From positions 124,001 to 188,000 of the forward strand of contig NZ_JPOO01000003.1 of NCBI RefSeq assembly GCF_000733925.1: a stretch of DNA of 64,000 nt, given 5' to 3'. Each line of letters starts with the position of its first letter. Within the stretch, counting starts at the first letter, position 1. Shown here in pieces: positions 1-7,365 of the stretch. Under the pieces are notes generated by a model that was given only the letters and a program-made list of their open reading frames with translations, did no database searches and had not been told where the DNA came from. The translations under genes and the position numbers were made by a program. The stretch comes from Arenibacter algicola. GTDB taxonomy: Bacteria; Bacteroidota; Bacteroidia; Flavobacteriales; Flavobacteriaceae.

Positions 1-27
1 TTAGCTCACGATATCGAAAATTATAAG

Positions 28-102
28 CTAGTGCATAGGGTTACTTATTTTAACGGGTGTTTTTTCTCCATTTTGTAGGTAGGCTACACTTTCTAAAGAC
101 AT
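28..102 (-). CDS. possible 24-codon leaderless small ORF
   Basis: A TAttTTTG box (109-116, minus) lies 6 bases before this ATG, so transcription would start almost at the ATG. The frame runs 24 codons to TAG, and a second in-frame TAA follows at 1-3. I do not recognise the peptide, which begins MSLESVAYLQ. It could be a real small gene, the start of a gene broken by a stop, or chance. What lies left of the window is unknown. Confidence 0.2.
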   Translation of the reverse strand: MSLESVAYLQNGEKTPVKISNPMH

Positions 103-130
103 TTTGGGCAAAAATACGGAAATAGAAGTC

Positions 131-163
131 ATAAAAAAACGGATTGGCAGTAACCAATCCGTT
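131..163 (-). terminator. rho-independent terminator of tRNA-Met
   Basis: A perfect 10-bp stem (138-147 with 154-163) encloses a 6-base loop. Read on the minus strand it is followed by a run of seven T. It lies 24 bases beyond the 3' end of the tRNA. Confidence 0.8.
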
Positions 164-186
164 GATTTTTATAAACTTAAGTCTTG

Positions 187-260
187 TAGCGAGAACGAGA
201 GTTGAACTCGTGACCTCCGGGTTATGAATCCGACGCTCTAACCAACTGAGCTACCTCGCC
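187..260 (-). tRNA. tRNA-Met (CAU)
   Basis: A full cloverleaf can be folded on the minus strand. It has a 7-bp acceptor with G-U at both ends, a GCTC/GAGC D stem, an anticodon loop TTCATAA, a 5-bp variable loop and a 5-bp T stem. The CAU anticodon and the paired first base exclude initiator tRNA. An elongator Met tRNA is most likely. A tRNA-Ile2 whose C34 is modified to lysidine cannot be excluded by eye. The lowest anticodon-stem pair (31-39) is A-C. CCA is not encoded. Confidence 0.92.
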
Positions 261-279
261 ATGCCGTTTTTAACGGGTG

Positions 280-311
280 CAAATATAAAGTTAATTTTCT
301 GTCCTATCCAA
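280..311 (-). promoter_or_regulatory. promoter of tRNA-Met
   Basis: On the minus strand a TTG (309-311) is followed after 21 bases by TATATTTG (280-287), matching the Bacteroidota primary sigma-factor pattern. The tRNA begins about 20 bases downstream. Confidence 0.6.
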
Positions 312-395
312 ATTAGATTGCTAAAAATATTATCTCGGTTTTATTTTTTAATCATTTATAAATATATATATTGTCCGCCATAAACACTATTTAGA

Positions 396-779
396 ATGAG
401 CGATAAAACAAAATTTGAAGTTGAATTTGTAATTCAATCCTCTCCACAACTACTATATCAATATATATCTACCCCCTCAGGACTTTCCGAATGGTTCGCA
501 GACAACGTAAATTCCAGAGGAGAAATGTTCAATTTTATTTGGGACGGCTCTGAAGAGCAGGCAAAATTATTAAAGCGCAAGAGCGATGAATTTGTAAAGT
601 TTACTTGGGTAGCGGAAGAAGATGATAGTTTTTTTGAAATGCGGATTATAGTAGACGAAATAACTAAGGATGTTTCCTTGTTTATTACAGATTTTGCAGA
701 TGAGGATGAAGTAGACGAAGCTAAAATGCTTTGGGAGAACCAAGTATCCAGTTTAAAGCAGGTTTTAGGTTCGGCCTAA
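396..779 (+). CDS. START-like domain protein (SRPBCC fold)
   Basis: A 127-residue soluble protein that fits the small Bacteroidota START-like/AHSA1-related family. It opens with a beta-strand segment (KFEVEFVIQSS), followed by the helix motif LLYQYISTPSGLSEWFAD typical of the N-terminus of SRPBCC proteins. Alternating strands and a long C-terminal helix (EAKMLWENQVSSLKQVL) complete the helix-grip fold. Such folds enclose a hydrophobic pocket, but the ligand is unknown. There is no signal peptide or membrane segment, so it is cytosolic. It is monocistronic: a terminator follows at 808-832. The family call is fairly safe and the function is not known. Confidence 0.75.
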   Translation: MSDKTKFEVEFVIQSSPQLLYQYISTPSGLSEWFADNVNSRGEMFNFIWDGSEEQAKLLKRKSDEFVKFTWVAEEDDSFFEMRIIVDEITKDVSLFITDFADEDEVDEAKMLWENQVSSLKQVLGSA

Positions 780-799
780 TCCATTAATGGAATAAAATG

Positions 800-807
800 T
801 ATCTTTG
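800..807 (+). promoter_or_regulatory. -7 box of the aminotransferase promoter
   Basis: TAtcTTTG, an exact match to the Bacteroidota -7 consensus, stands 25 bases before the ATG at 833. No clear -33 TTG was found at the usual distance. The inferred transcription start falls in or just before the left arm of the upstream gene's terminator. Confidence 0.45.
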
Positions 808-832
808 GCCTTGATTTTTCAAGGCTTTTTTT
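808..832 (+). terminator. terminator of the START-like gene, abutting the next start codon
   Basis: A 7-bp GC-rich stem (808-814 with 819-825) with a TTTT loop is followed by seven T (826-832). The ATG of the next gene follows immediately at 833. Confidence 0.75.
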
Positions 833-1678
833 ATGGTTAATTTTAACGGAAACCTACTTTCTAAAAACACATCTTACCTTAATCACGAAAATAGGGGACT
901 GCGCTATGGCGATGCCCTGTTCGAGTCCATCAGGGTAGTAAACGGAAAAATATTCTTTTGGGAGGACCACTATCTTAGGCTTATGGCCTCTATGCGGATC
1001 TTGAGAATGGAAATTCCTATGAATTTTACCATGGAATTTTTGGAAGAACAGTTATTGGCCTGCGTGGAAGCCAACGGCCTGTTGGAGAAACCTGCCCGGA
1101 TACGATTTACCGTATTTAGAAATAATGGCGGTCTATACCTGCCACAGACCAATGACGTATCCTATATTATTGAAGCCAACTCTTTGGATTCCCCCTTTTT
1201 TACTCTTAATAGCGATGCCTATGAAGTGGAACTTTTTAAGGACTTTTATGTTAACGCGGATATGCTTTCTACCTTAAAGACGAATAATAAGGCAATCAAC
1301 GTTGTAGGGAGTATTTTTGCTTCCGAAAATGGTTACCAGAACTGTCTGTTGCTAAACCAGGAAAAAAGGGTAGTGGAAGCACTTAATGGCAATCTCTTTT
1401 TGGTAAAGGACCAACATATTAAAACCCCGTCCCTAAAAGACGGTTGCTTAAACGGAATTGTGCGCAAGAAGCTAATCGGTATTTTAGGTTCGTTGGACAA
1501 GTACCAATTTGAGGAAGCTTTTATTTCTCCCTTCGAGCTGCAAAAAGCGGATGAGCTGTTCATAACCAATGCAATCACAGGTATTCAGCCCATTACAAAA
1601 TATAGAAAGAAGGGGTACGAAACTAAGGTGGCAGCCGATTTATTGGGCAAGCTAAACGCTGCTGCAAGGTTGAACTAA
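833..1678 (+). CDS. class IV PLP aminotransferase (BCAT/ADC-lyase fold)
   Basis: A 281-residue fold-type IV PLP enzyme. The N-terminal segment NRGLRYGDALFESIRV (about 20-35) is the family signature. The Schiff-base lysine is probably K149 in STLKTNNKAIN, and the phosphate-binding region lies near ALNGNLFLV and the C-terminal TNAITGIQPI. Length fits aminodeoxychorismate lyase (folate synthesis) or a branched-chain/D-amino-acid aminotransferase; the sequence alone does not decide. No pabA/pabB partner lies nearby. The ATG directly follows the T-run of the preceding terminator, so the 5' UTR is very short. It converges on the yqgE-like gene with a 10-base gap. Confidence 0.8.
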   Translation: MVNFNGNLLSKNTSYLNHENRGLRYGDALFESIRVVNGKIFFWEDHYLRLMASMRILRMEIPMNFTMEFLEEQLLACVEANGLLEKPARIRFTVFRNNGGLYLPQTNDVSYIIEANSLDSPFFTLNSDAYEVELFKDFYVNADMLSTLKTNNKAINVVGSIFASENGYQNCLLLNQEKRVVEALNGNLFLVKDQHIKTPSLKDGCLNGIVRKKLIGILGSLDKYQFEEAFISPFELQKADELFITNAITGIQPITKYRKKGYETKVAADLLGKLNAAARLN

Positions 1679-1688
1679 ATATATAAGT

Positions 1689-2249
1689 TTAATTTAGGTT
1701 AGGGTTTTCAGGGGCATTGGACCATATCAGGTAATTGCCTCCCAATTCCATCATTTTTTCTTTCCAAAAAGCATTGGAAGATTTTTGGATAATGGCACTT
1801 TCATAGACATTTTTTACCACGACCCAAGATTTTGAATGCAATTCCTGATCCAATTGAAGGGAAGACCAACCGGAATATCCCAAAAAGAAGCGGATATCGT
1901 TTTCAGAAATCACCTTATTATTGATCAGGTCCACAATAGAACCAAAATCTCCGCCCCAATAGATTCCGTCGGATATTTCAATACTATTTTCTATGAGTTG
2001 TGGAACCTTGTGGATAAAATAAAGATTGTCCTGTTCTACAGGCCCCCCATTATAGACCTGAAAAGGGATATCTATTTCGGTTACCAGATCATTTATACTA
2101 TAGTCCAAAGGCTTATTAAGTATAAAACCAACAGACCCTTCATGGTTGTGCTCCGCCAACAGGACTATAGACCTGTTAAAGGAAACATCACCTGAAAGTG
2201 TAGGCTCAGCAATAAGGAGTTTGCCTTTTTTTGGCTTTTCAGCAACCAT
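1689..2249 (-). CDS. YqgE/AlgH family protein (UPF0301)
   Basis: About 186 residues from the chosen start MVAEKPKKGKLLIAEP. Family features visible are KGKLLIAEPTLSGDVSFNRSIVLLAEH, then GSVGFILNKPL, YNGGPVEQDNLYFIH and FFLGYSGWSSLQLDQEL. The open frame extends 24 codons upstream to 2321, but that extension runs into the terminator of the HU gene and lacks family similarity. It was therefore trimmed to the ATG at 2249. The protein is cytosolic and its role is unproven. AlgH has been linked to alginate regulation in Pseudomonas, but the family is widespread and mostly uncharacterised. Confidence 0.9.
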   Translation of the reverse strand: MVAEKPKKGKLLIAEPTLSGDVSFNRSIVLLAEHNHEGSVGFILNKPLDYSINDLVTEIDIPFQVYNGGPVEQDNLYFIHKVPQLIENSIEISDGIYWGGDFGSIVDLINNKVISENDIRFFLGYSGWSSLQLDQELHSKSWVVVKNVYESAIIQKSSNAFWKEKMMELGGNYLIWSNAPENPNLN

Positions 2250-2310
2250 ATTGTTTGTTCTAGTATCTCTAAAATAAAACAAATCTGTTAATCTGAAAAG
2301 TGTTTTGTAC

Positions 2311-2342
2311 AAAAAAAGCACTTCCTGTTAAAGAAGTGCTTT
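2311..2342 (-). terminator. terminator of the HU gene
   Basis: A perfect 10-bp stem (2315-2324 with 2333-2342) encloses an 8-base loop. On the minus strand it is followed by a run of seven T (2311-2317). It lies 21 bases past the HU stop codon. Confidence 0.85.
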
Positions 2343-2363
2343 CTATGTATAATAATATTATGA

Positions 2364-2636
2364 CTAGTTTACTGCACCGCTCAAATCAGCACCTGCCTTA
2401 AACTTCACTACATTTTTAGCTGCAATTTGGATAGTCTTTCCAGTTGATGGATTTCTACCTTCTCTTGCATTTCTTTTAGATACAGACCATGATCCGAAAC
2501 CTACTAGAGATACTCTACCACCTTTTTTTAGAGAACCTTCAACGTTTCCTAAGAAAGATTCCAATGCCTTTTTAGCTGCGGCTTTAGTAATGCCAGCATC
2601 AGCTGCCATTGCATCGATTAATTCTGTTTTGTTCAT
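2364..2636 (-). CDS. HU-family DNA-binding protein
   Basis: A 90-residue bacterial histone-like protein of usual HU length. It shows the N-terminal dimerisation helices (MNKTELIDAMAADAGITKAAAKKALESFL), the GRVSLVGFGSW strand turn, and the DNA-intercalating beta-arm REGRNPSTGKTIQI with the conserved RNP-TG tip. The C-terminus FKAGADLSGAVN is typical of Bacteroidota HU. It binds and bends DNA with little sequence specificity as a dimer and organises the nucleoid. It is a single-gene unit with its own consensus promoter (2682-2711) and a strong terminator, fitting high expression. Confidence 0.96.
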   Translation of the reverse strand: MNKTELIDAMAADAGITKAAAKKALESFLGNVEGSLKKGGRVSLVGFGSWSVSKRNAREGRNPSTGKTIQIAAKNVVKFKAGADLSGAVN

Positions 2637-2681
2637 AATTTCGATAAATTAAGTGTTATTAATTATAATTAAATACTTCAA

Positions 2682-2711
2682 CAAATTTATACGGATTTGC
2701 CAGTAACGCAA
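2682..2711 (-). promoter_or_regulatory. promoter of the HU gene
   Basis: On the minus strand TTG (2709-2711), a 19-base spacer and TAaaTTTG (2682-2689) match the Bacteroidota promoter consensus exactly. The start codon is 45 bases downstream. Confidence 0.75.
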
Positions 2712-2814
2712 GTAAAATGGGGGGAAATCCGCAATTTTGTTGATAACTTGAAACGTTTGTTGATAAAGTAGGGTTTTTTTTACGATTTCCCACACCCCCA
2801 ATGAACATAGGGGT

Positions 2815-3762
2815 TTACCCAACATAGGCGTTTTCTGCCAATTTTAATCCGTTCAACACCTCTTTGGTGGTCATTTTTCTTTTTCCGGGCAGTTGAATTT
2901 CCAATAAATTGATGTAACCTCCCTTTACAGCTACCTTTAGTTCGTTTTTGGTGGCAGCAACTGTCCCTACCTTTAATTGGTGAGGTTCCAAATCCATTTT
3001 GGCGGAGTATATCTTTAGGAACAGATCATCCTCCCCGTTGTGCAGGGTAGTCCATGCGGTTGGAAAGGGGCTTAATCCCCTAATAAAATTATATATGCTT
3101 GTAATATCCTGGTTCCAATCAATTTCACAGGTCTCTTTGTGGATTTTGTGCGCTTCCTTTAAGGGTCTATTTTCCTGCTGCTTGGATGGGGCTATTTCTT
3201 TATTCTCCAATTTGTTAATAGTTTCCAATACTAGGTCTGCTCCCAAATGCATCAGCTTATCGTGCAAAGTGCCGGCAGTATCCTCTTCCGAAATGTTGGT
3301 TTTCTTTTGAAGCAATATGGCCCCAGTATCAATTTTATCGTCTATAAAGAAGGTGGTCACCCCAGTTTCCTGCTCTCCGTTGATGATAGCCCAATTAATT
3401 GGGGCCGCTCCACGGTATTGGGGCAGGAGGGAAGCGTGAAGGTTAAAAGTGCCCAACTTTGGCATTTCCCAAACCGCTTTGGGCAGCATTCTAAAAGCCA
3501 CCACAATCTGAAGCTCTGGATGTAATCCTTCCAATTCCTCTATAAAATTGGGATCCTTTAAATTGGTGGGCTGCATAATTTTTAGTCCATGTTCCATGGC
3601 ATAAACCTTCACGGCGGATTCGTGTAATTTTCTTCCACGGCCGGCCGGCTTGTCGGGAGCAGTAATTACTCCCACAATATTACTGTTGCTTTTAACTAGC
3701 TTGTCCAAAATGGCCACGGCAAAATCCGGGGTACCCATAAATACTATTCGTGGTTTGCTCAT
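2815..3762 (-). CDS. fmt: methionyl-tRNA formyltransferase
   Basis: A 315-residue enzyme that formylates initiator Met-tRNA from 10-formyl-tetrahydrofolate. The N-terminal Rossmann-like domain opens with RIVFMGTPDFAV. The signature SLLPQYRGAAPINWA is at 111-125, and the catalytic Asn-His-Asp set is N107, H109 and D145 (DDKIDTGAI). The C-terminal OB-like tRNA-binding domain starts near 205. Length is normal. The start overlaps the stop of recQ by 4 bases (ATGA), so translation is probably coupled. It is the last gene of the AAA_28-recQ-fmt operon. Confidence 0.97.
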   Translation of the reverse strand: MSKPRIVFMGTPDFAVAILDKLVKSNSNIVGVITAPDKPAGRGRKLHESAVKVYAMEHGLKIMQPTNLKDPNFIEELEGLHPELQIVVAFRMLPKAVWEMPKLGTFNLHASLLPQYRGAAPINWAIINGEQETGVTTFFIDDKIDTGAILLQKKTNISEEDTAGTLHDKLMHLGADLVLETINKLENKEIAPSKQQENRPLKEAHKIHKETCEIDWNQDITSIYNFIRGLSPFPTAWTTLHNGEDDLFLKIYSAKMDLEPHQLKVGTVAATKNELKVAVKGGYINLLEIQLPGKRKMTTKEVLNGLKLAENAYVG

Positions 3763-5663
3763 TTTTTGATTATTTCGTACTGGTTAATAGAATTTACGCT
3801 TATTCTCCTCTCTTCCAATAATCGCTGTAAAGCCAAAATAATGGAACTTTCCTTATAGGTCAATAATTTTATCAGCTCTCTGGAACTTTCTTTTCTCACC
3901 ATCAAAATTTGTAGAATATCCTGTTCTATGATTTTAATAATGTCATTGTTTATAGGATTCTTTTGCAGACATACGTCACATTTACCACAGTTCTCCTTGC
4001 TGGCTTCACCAAAGTATTTAAGAATGTGCCGACTTCTGCATTGTTTGGAATCCTTTATATAGGTCAACATACTTTCTACATTGTCCTTTTTAACCTGCTG
4101 TATCTGTTTTATTTTTTTTGCGAAGATATTGATAGTACGTTCATCCTCCCTGGGTACCAAAAATGTAATTTCCAGATCGCTGTGTTGGGCATGGTATTCG
4201 ATTATTTCATCTTTTTCCATTTTTTCCAATACCGCTATTACCTCATTTTCGCTTGTGTTGGCTTTTCGCGAAATCAATAAGGGATTGATTTTGGTGTCAA
4301 AATCGAATATACCACCGTAAGTTCTAAGAATGGTTTGGACTATAGTTGCCGATGCCCGGTTTTTTTCCAGGTAATCAAATATTTGATGCTTGGAAGCTAT
4401 CATCCGTATACTTGTTCTTTGTGAAAATGCCTCGGTCAGGGATATAACGGAGTTTTGATCCAACAGCCTTAAACCGTTATACGTTAAGGTAGTATTTAGT
4501 TTGTAGGTTTCGCAAAAGGAATTGAAGGGCAATTGAAAGGTTTCGCCACTGCCTTCCCCAAAGGGAATCTGAAAATAGTTGGCCAGTTTTCGGTACAACA
4601 ACTTAAGAAAGTCCACATCGGGCAAGACCCCTAAAAATTGTTTTCGTACCTGGGCTTCGTCCGTGGGGTTGGTAATTAAGGCAGCATTTGCCGGTTTTCC
4701 GTCCCTTCCGGCCCTTCCGGCCTCCTGAAAGTAATTTTCCATACTGTCCGGAATTTGGTAATGTACCACAAGGCCAACATCCGGTTTATCGATCCCCATT
4801 CCAAAAGCATTGGTGGCCACCATGATCTTTACCTTGTTTTCCAACCACTGGTTTAATCTGGTATCCTTGTCCTTTTTGGAAATACCACCGTGAAAAAAGG
4901 TGGCCGTATGTCCTTGCTGGGATAGGTAATAGGCCAATTCCATGGTCATTTTTCTACTTCGGACATAGACTATGCTGCTCGTATTGGTCTGGGCGCATAA
5001 TTCCTTAAGGCGGTATTTTTTGTCCTCCTCCCAGTAGACATTAAAATTAATATTGTTTCTGGAAAAGGAATCCTTCACCACCAATGGTTGTTCCAAATGT
5101 AAATTGTTGCAGATATCCTTGACCACCATCTCCGTAGCCGTGGCGGTCAATGCTATCATAGGCACATTAGGTGCCAATTCCTTTAAAATATGGCATTCCA
5201 AGTAGGCAGGTCTAAAATCGTTGCCCCATTGACTAATGCAATGCGCTTCGTCAATAGCAATAAGGTTAACGTTCATTTGCCGGATGCGCTCCTGTACCAA
5301 TTCCTGTTGTAGTCTTTCCGGGGAAAGGTATAGGAATTTATAGTTGCCATACAGGCAATTGTCCAAAAGGTTGTTTACTTCGTCAAAAGAAATGCCCCCA
5401 GTTAGGGCAATGGCCTTTATGCCCATTTTTTTTAGGGTGTCTACCTGGTTTCGGATCAAGGCTATTAAGGGCGATACCACAATACAAATACCTTCTCGGG
5501 CCAATGCCGGTACCTGAAAGCACAAGGATTTGCCACCTCCCGTTGGGAGCAGGGCCAAAACATCCTGTCCGTTCAATACGGCGCTTATGATGTCTTCCTG
5601 GGAATTTTTAAAATCAGGAAACCCCCAAAATTTTTCCAGTATATCCTTAGGGTGCTGCAGCAC
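3759..5663 (-). CDS. recQ: RecQ-type ATP-dependent DNA helicase
   Basis: A 634-residue superfamily 2 helicase that unwinds DNA 3'-5' in recombination and fork repair. Walker A is LLPTGGGKS (K45), Walker B is DEAH at 138-141 followed by the RecQ aromatic loop CISQWGNDFRPAY, and motif VI is QEAGRAGRDG. A zinc-binding region follows with four cysteines in the pattern C...C-GK-C-DV-C. After it comes a winged helix and a short C-terminal extension; I see no HRDC domain. The start is GTG, sharing its first base with the TAG stop of the upstream ATPase gene. Downstream it overlaps fmt by 4 bases. Confidence 0.95.
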   Translation of the reverse strand: MLQHPKDILEKFWGFPDFKNSQEDIISAVLNGQDVLALLPTGGGKSLCFQVPALAREGICIVVSPLIALIRNQVDTLKKMGIKAIALTGGISFDEVNNLLDNCLYGNYKFLYLSPERLQQELVQERIRQMNVNLIAIDEAHCISQWGNDFRPAYLECHILKELAPNVPMIALTATATEMVVKDICNNLHLEQPLVVKDSFSRNNINFNVYWEEDKKYRLKELCAQTNTSSIVYVRSRKMTMELAYYLSQQGHTATFFHGGISKKDKDTRLNQWLENKVKIMVATNAFGMGIDKPDVGLVVHYQIPDSMENYFQEAGRAGRDGKPANAALITNPTDEAQVRKQFLGVLPDVDFLKLLYRKLANYFQIPFGEGSGETFQLPFNSFCETYKLNTTLTYNGLRLLDQNSVISLTEAFSQRTSIRMIASKHQIFDYLEKNRASATIVQTILRTYGGIFDFDTKINPLLISRKANTSENEVIAVLEKMEKDEIIEYHAQHSDLEITFLVPREDERTINIFAKKIKQIQQVKKDNVESMLTYIKDSKQCRSRHILKYFGEASKENCGKCDVCLQKNPINNDIIKIIEQDILQILMVRKESSRELIKLLTYKESSIILALQRLLEERRISVNSINQYEIIKK

Positions 5664-6229
5664 TATAGCCTTTTTAATTTATTAAGTATAAAGGTAACTC
5701 TTCCTTCTACGGTTTCCTTGGGTACATTTATAATTTTGTAGCCATATGTGCTGTAGGCCTTTTCCAAAAAGGTATGGATACGCTCTGCCTCCTCAAAGTT
5801 TTCATAGCGCTCATTGTCGGACTCGTGTATTTCTTTCCAAGGTGGCAGTAAAAATACGTGGTCGTATCTGAAATTCTTACAGCTTTCTACAAAATGCTCA
5901 CCATAGGACTGACCAAAACAATCCATATAGGCCACTACGTCCGGTATACCGCGATCATAAAAAACAATGGGTCTGTCTACCTCACTGGCTGCCTGAAATT
6001 GCCTGATCCGGCCGTCTATAATTCTTTCGCTAAACAGTAAAGGATCCGAAACAAATAACTGTGGAATTCCTTGCTGCCTGGCTTCCAAGGTAATCTCGCG
6101 GGATATTTCACTAAAACAAAAGAAGCCTTGCCTTTCAATTATTTCTATGATAGATGTCTTTCCCGTACTGGGTCCACCTGTGATGACAATTCTTTCTAAA
6201 TCCAAATAGCGGCGTTTAAGGTTTTGCAA
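5663..6229 (-). CDS. AAA_28 / NadR-like P-loop ATPase
   Basis: A 188-residue P-loop protein. The Walker A motif GGPSTGKTS sits at about 18-26 and an acidic/arginine motif FYDRGIPDVVAYMD at about 110-123. HVFLLPPWKEIHESDNERYE resembles the lid region of nucleotide/nucleoside kinases. This fits the AAA_28 family, related to the kinase domain of NadR. The substrate is unknown. It begins with TTG at 6229, because the only nearby upstream ATG is followed directly by a stop. It is first in the operon with recQ and fmt, and divergent from DUF493. Confidence 0.8.
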   Translation of the reverse strand: MQNLKRRYLDLERIVITGGPSTGKTSIIEIIERQGFFCFSEISREITLEARQQGIPQLFVSDPLLFSERIIDGRIRQFQAASEVDRPIVFYDRGIPDVVAYMDCFGQSYGEHFVESCKNFRYDHVFLLPPWKEIHESDNERYENFEEAERIHTFLEKAYSTYGYKIINVPKETVEGRVTFILNKLKRL

Positions 6230-6300
6230 TTACATGCATAAAATGGTGTTGCAAAGTAATGAAATAGGCCTAAGATTAAAAAATTGACAATGATACTTTA

Positions 6301-6308
6301 TATATTTG
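6301..6308 (+). promoter_or_regulatory. -7 box upstream of the DUF493 gene
   Basis: TATATTTG lies 13 bases before the ATG at 6322, giving a very short leader. A TTG occurs only 14 bases upstream (6284-6286), which is closer than usual, so the -33 element is uncertain. Confidence 0.45.
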
Positions 6309-6321
6309 CAAAAACATTGGC

Positions 6322-6609
6322 ATGGATCAGGATAAATCAGAGGAATTTTATGGTAGATTACGGGAACAATTAGCTGAAAGTAGCAAATGGCCTTCCAACT
6401 ACCTGTACAAGTTTATAGTACCTACCGACACAACAAAGATTAAACAGATACAGGATATTTTTGATAATACGGGGGCGGTAATCGAATCCAAGCAGTCTAA
6501 AAATGCAAAATATACCAGTTTGAGCATTACCGTGAATCTTAAAAATCCCGATGAAGTAATACAAAAATACAAGGAAGTAGGGGAGGTTAAAGGGGTAATA
6601 TCACTCTAA
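6322..6609 (+). CDS. DUF493 (YbeD-like) family protein
   Basis: A 95-residue cytosolic protein with an ACT-like alpha/beta fold. The family features are the central WPSNYLYKFIVP segment, the charged strand ESKQSKNAKYTSLSITV and the C-terminal helix/strand YKEVGEVKGVISL. YbeD in E. coli sits near lipoate genes, but no lipoate genes are present here. The function is unknown. It is divergent from the AAA_28-recQ-fmt operon, with a 92-base shared promoter region. Confidence 0.88.
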   Translation: MDQDKSEEFYGRLREQLAESSKWPSNYLYKFIVPTDTTKIKQIQDIFDNTGAVIESKQSKNAKYTSLSITVNLKNPDEVIQKYKEVGEVKGVISL

Positions 6610-6696
6610 AATAGTATTTGTGGCATAATTTTGTTAATTTGCAGACGTTATAAGAGTACTTCCTTATCATAAATAAATAGCAATAAATATTTCAAT

Positions 6697-7350
6697 TTGA
6701 ATTTAGTAGAAAACTTAGAATACAATACTGAGCGACCAAAGCTCATTATACCCGAGTATGGACGTCATTTCCAGAAAATGGTGGACCATGCCATCTCCAT
6801 AGAGGACGATGCGGAACGTAACCGTGTGGCCCAGGCCATCATAAGTGTTATGGGCAATATTCAGCCACATTTGAGGGATGTACCCGATTTTCAACATAAA
6901 CTATGGGACCAATTGTTTATCATGTCCGATTTTAAATTGAACGTGGAATCGCCATTTCCCATCACCTCTAAAGAGACCTTGCAAAAGCGTCCCGATCCAT
7001 TGGAATACCCTCAAAATTTTCCGAAATATAGGTTTTATGGAAACAACATAAAACGTATGATCGATGTGGCCGTTAAGTGGGAAAAAGGTGATATGCGAGA
7101 CGGATTGGAATATGCCATAGCCAACCACATGAAAAAGTGTTACCTTAATTGGAACAAGGACACAGTGGACGACAAGGCCATTTTTAAGCATCTTTACGAG
7201 TTGAGCGACGGACAAATAGATCTTGCCAAAGAAGGGGAAAACTTGACCGAAAGTGGCCAATTCCTTAAAAATCGTGTGGCAAAAACACCTAGGACCAGTT
7301 CTGGTAAAAAAACGCAAAGAAATCAAAACCGCGGTAAAAAGCGGTATTAA
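6697..7350 (+). CDS. DUF4290 family protein
   Basis: A 217-residue protein restricted in my experience to Bacteroidota. Recognisable parts are VENLEYNTERPKLIIPEYGRH, the helical VAQAIISVMGNIQPHLRD, DFQHKLWDQLFIMS and YGNNIKRMIDVA. The C-terminus is a lysine/arginine-rich tail (GKKTQRNQNRGKKRY) that could bind nucleic acid or membranes; that is inference. There is no ATG in frame before VENLEY, so translation probably starts at the TTG at 6697. It lies 15 bases upstream of murA in one operon. Confidence 0.85.
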   Translation: MNLVENLEYNTERPKLIIPEYGRHFQKMVDHAISIEDDAERNRVAQAIISVMGNIQPHLRDVPDFQHKLWDQLFIMSDFKLNVESPFPITSKETLQKRPDPLEYPQNFPKYRFYGNNIKRMIDVAVKWEKGDMRDGLEYAIANHMKKCYLNWNKDTVDDKAIFKHLYELSDGQIDLAKEGENLTESGQFLKNRVAKTPRTSSGKKTQRNQNRGKKRY

Positions 7351-7365
7351 TCTTCTCCAACCTTA

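Noticed and set aside
187..260. Initiator tRNA-Met
   Set aside because: The first acceptor pair is formed (G-U) and the anticodon stem lacks the three consecutive GC pairs of initiator tRNA.
2250..2321. 24-codon N-terminal extension of the YqgE protein
   Set aside because: It runs into the HU terminator and has no family similarity; the ATG at 2249 fits the family start.
2793..2812. Terminator hairpin after fmt
   Set aside because: The CCCC/GGGG stem is short, has a long loop and is not followed by T on the minus strand.
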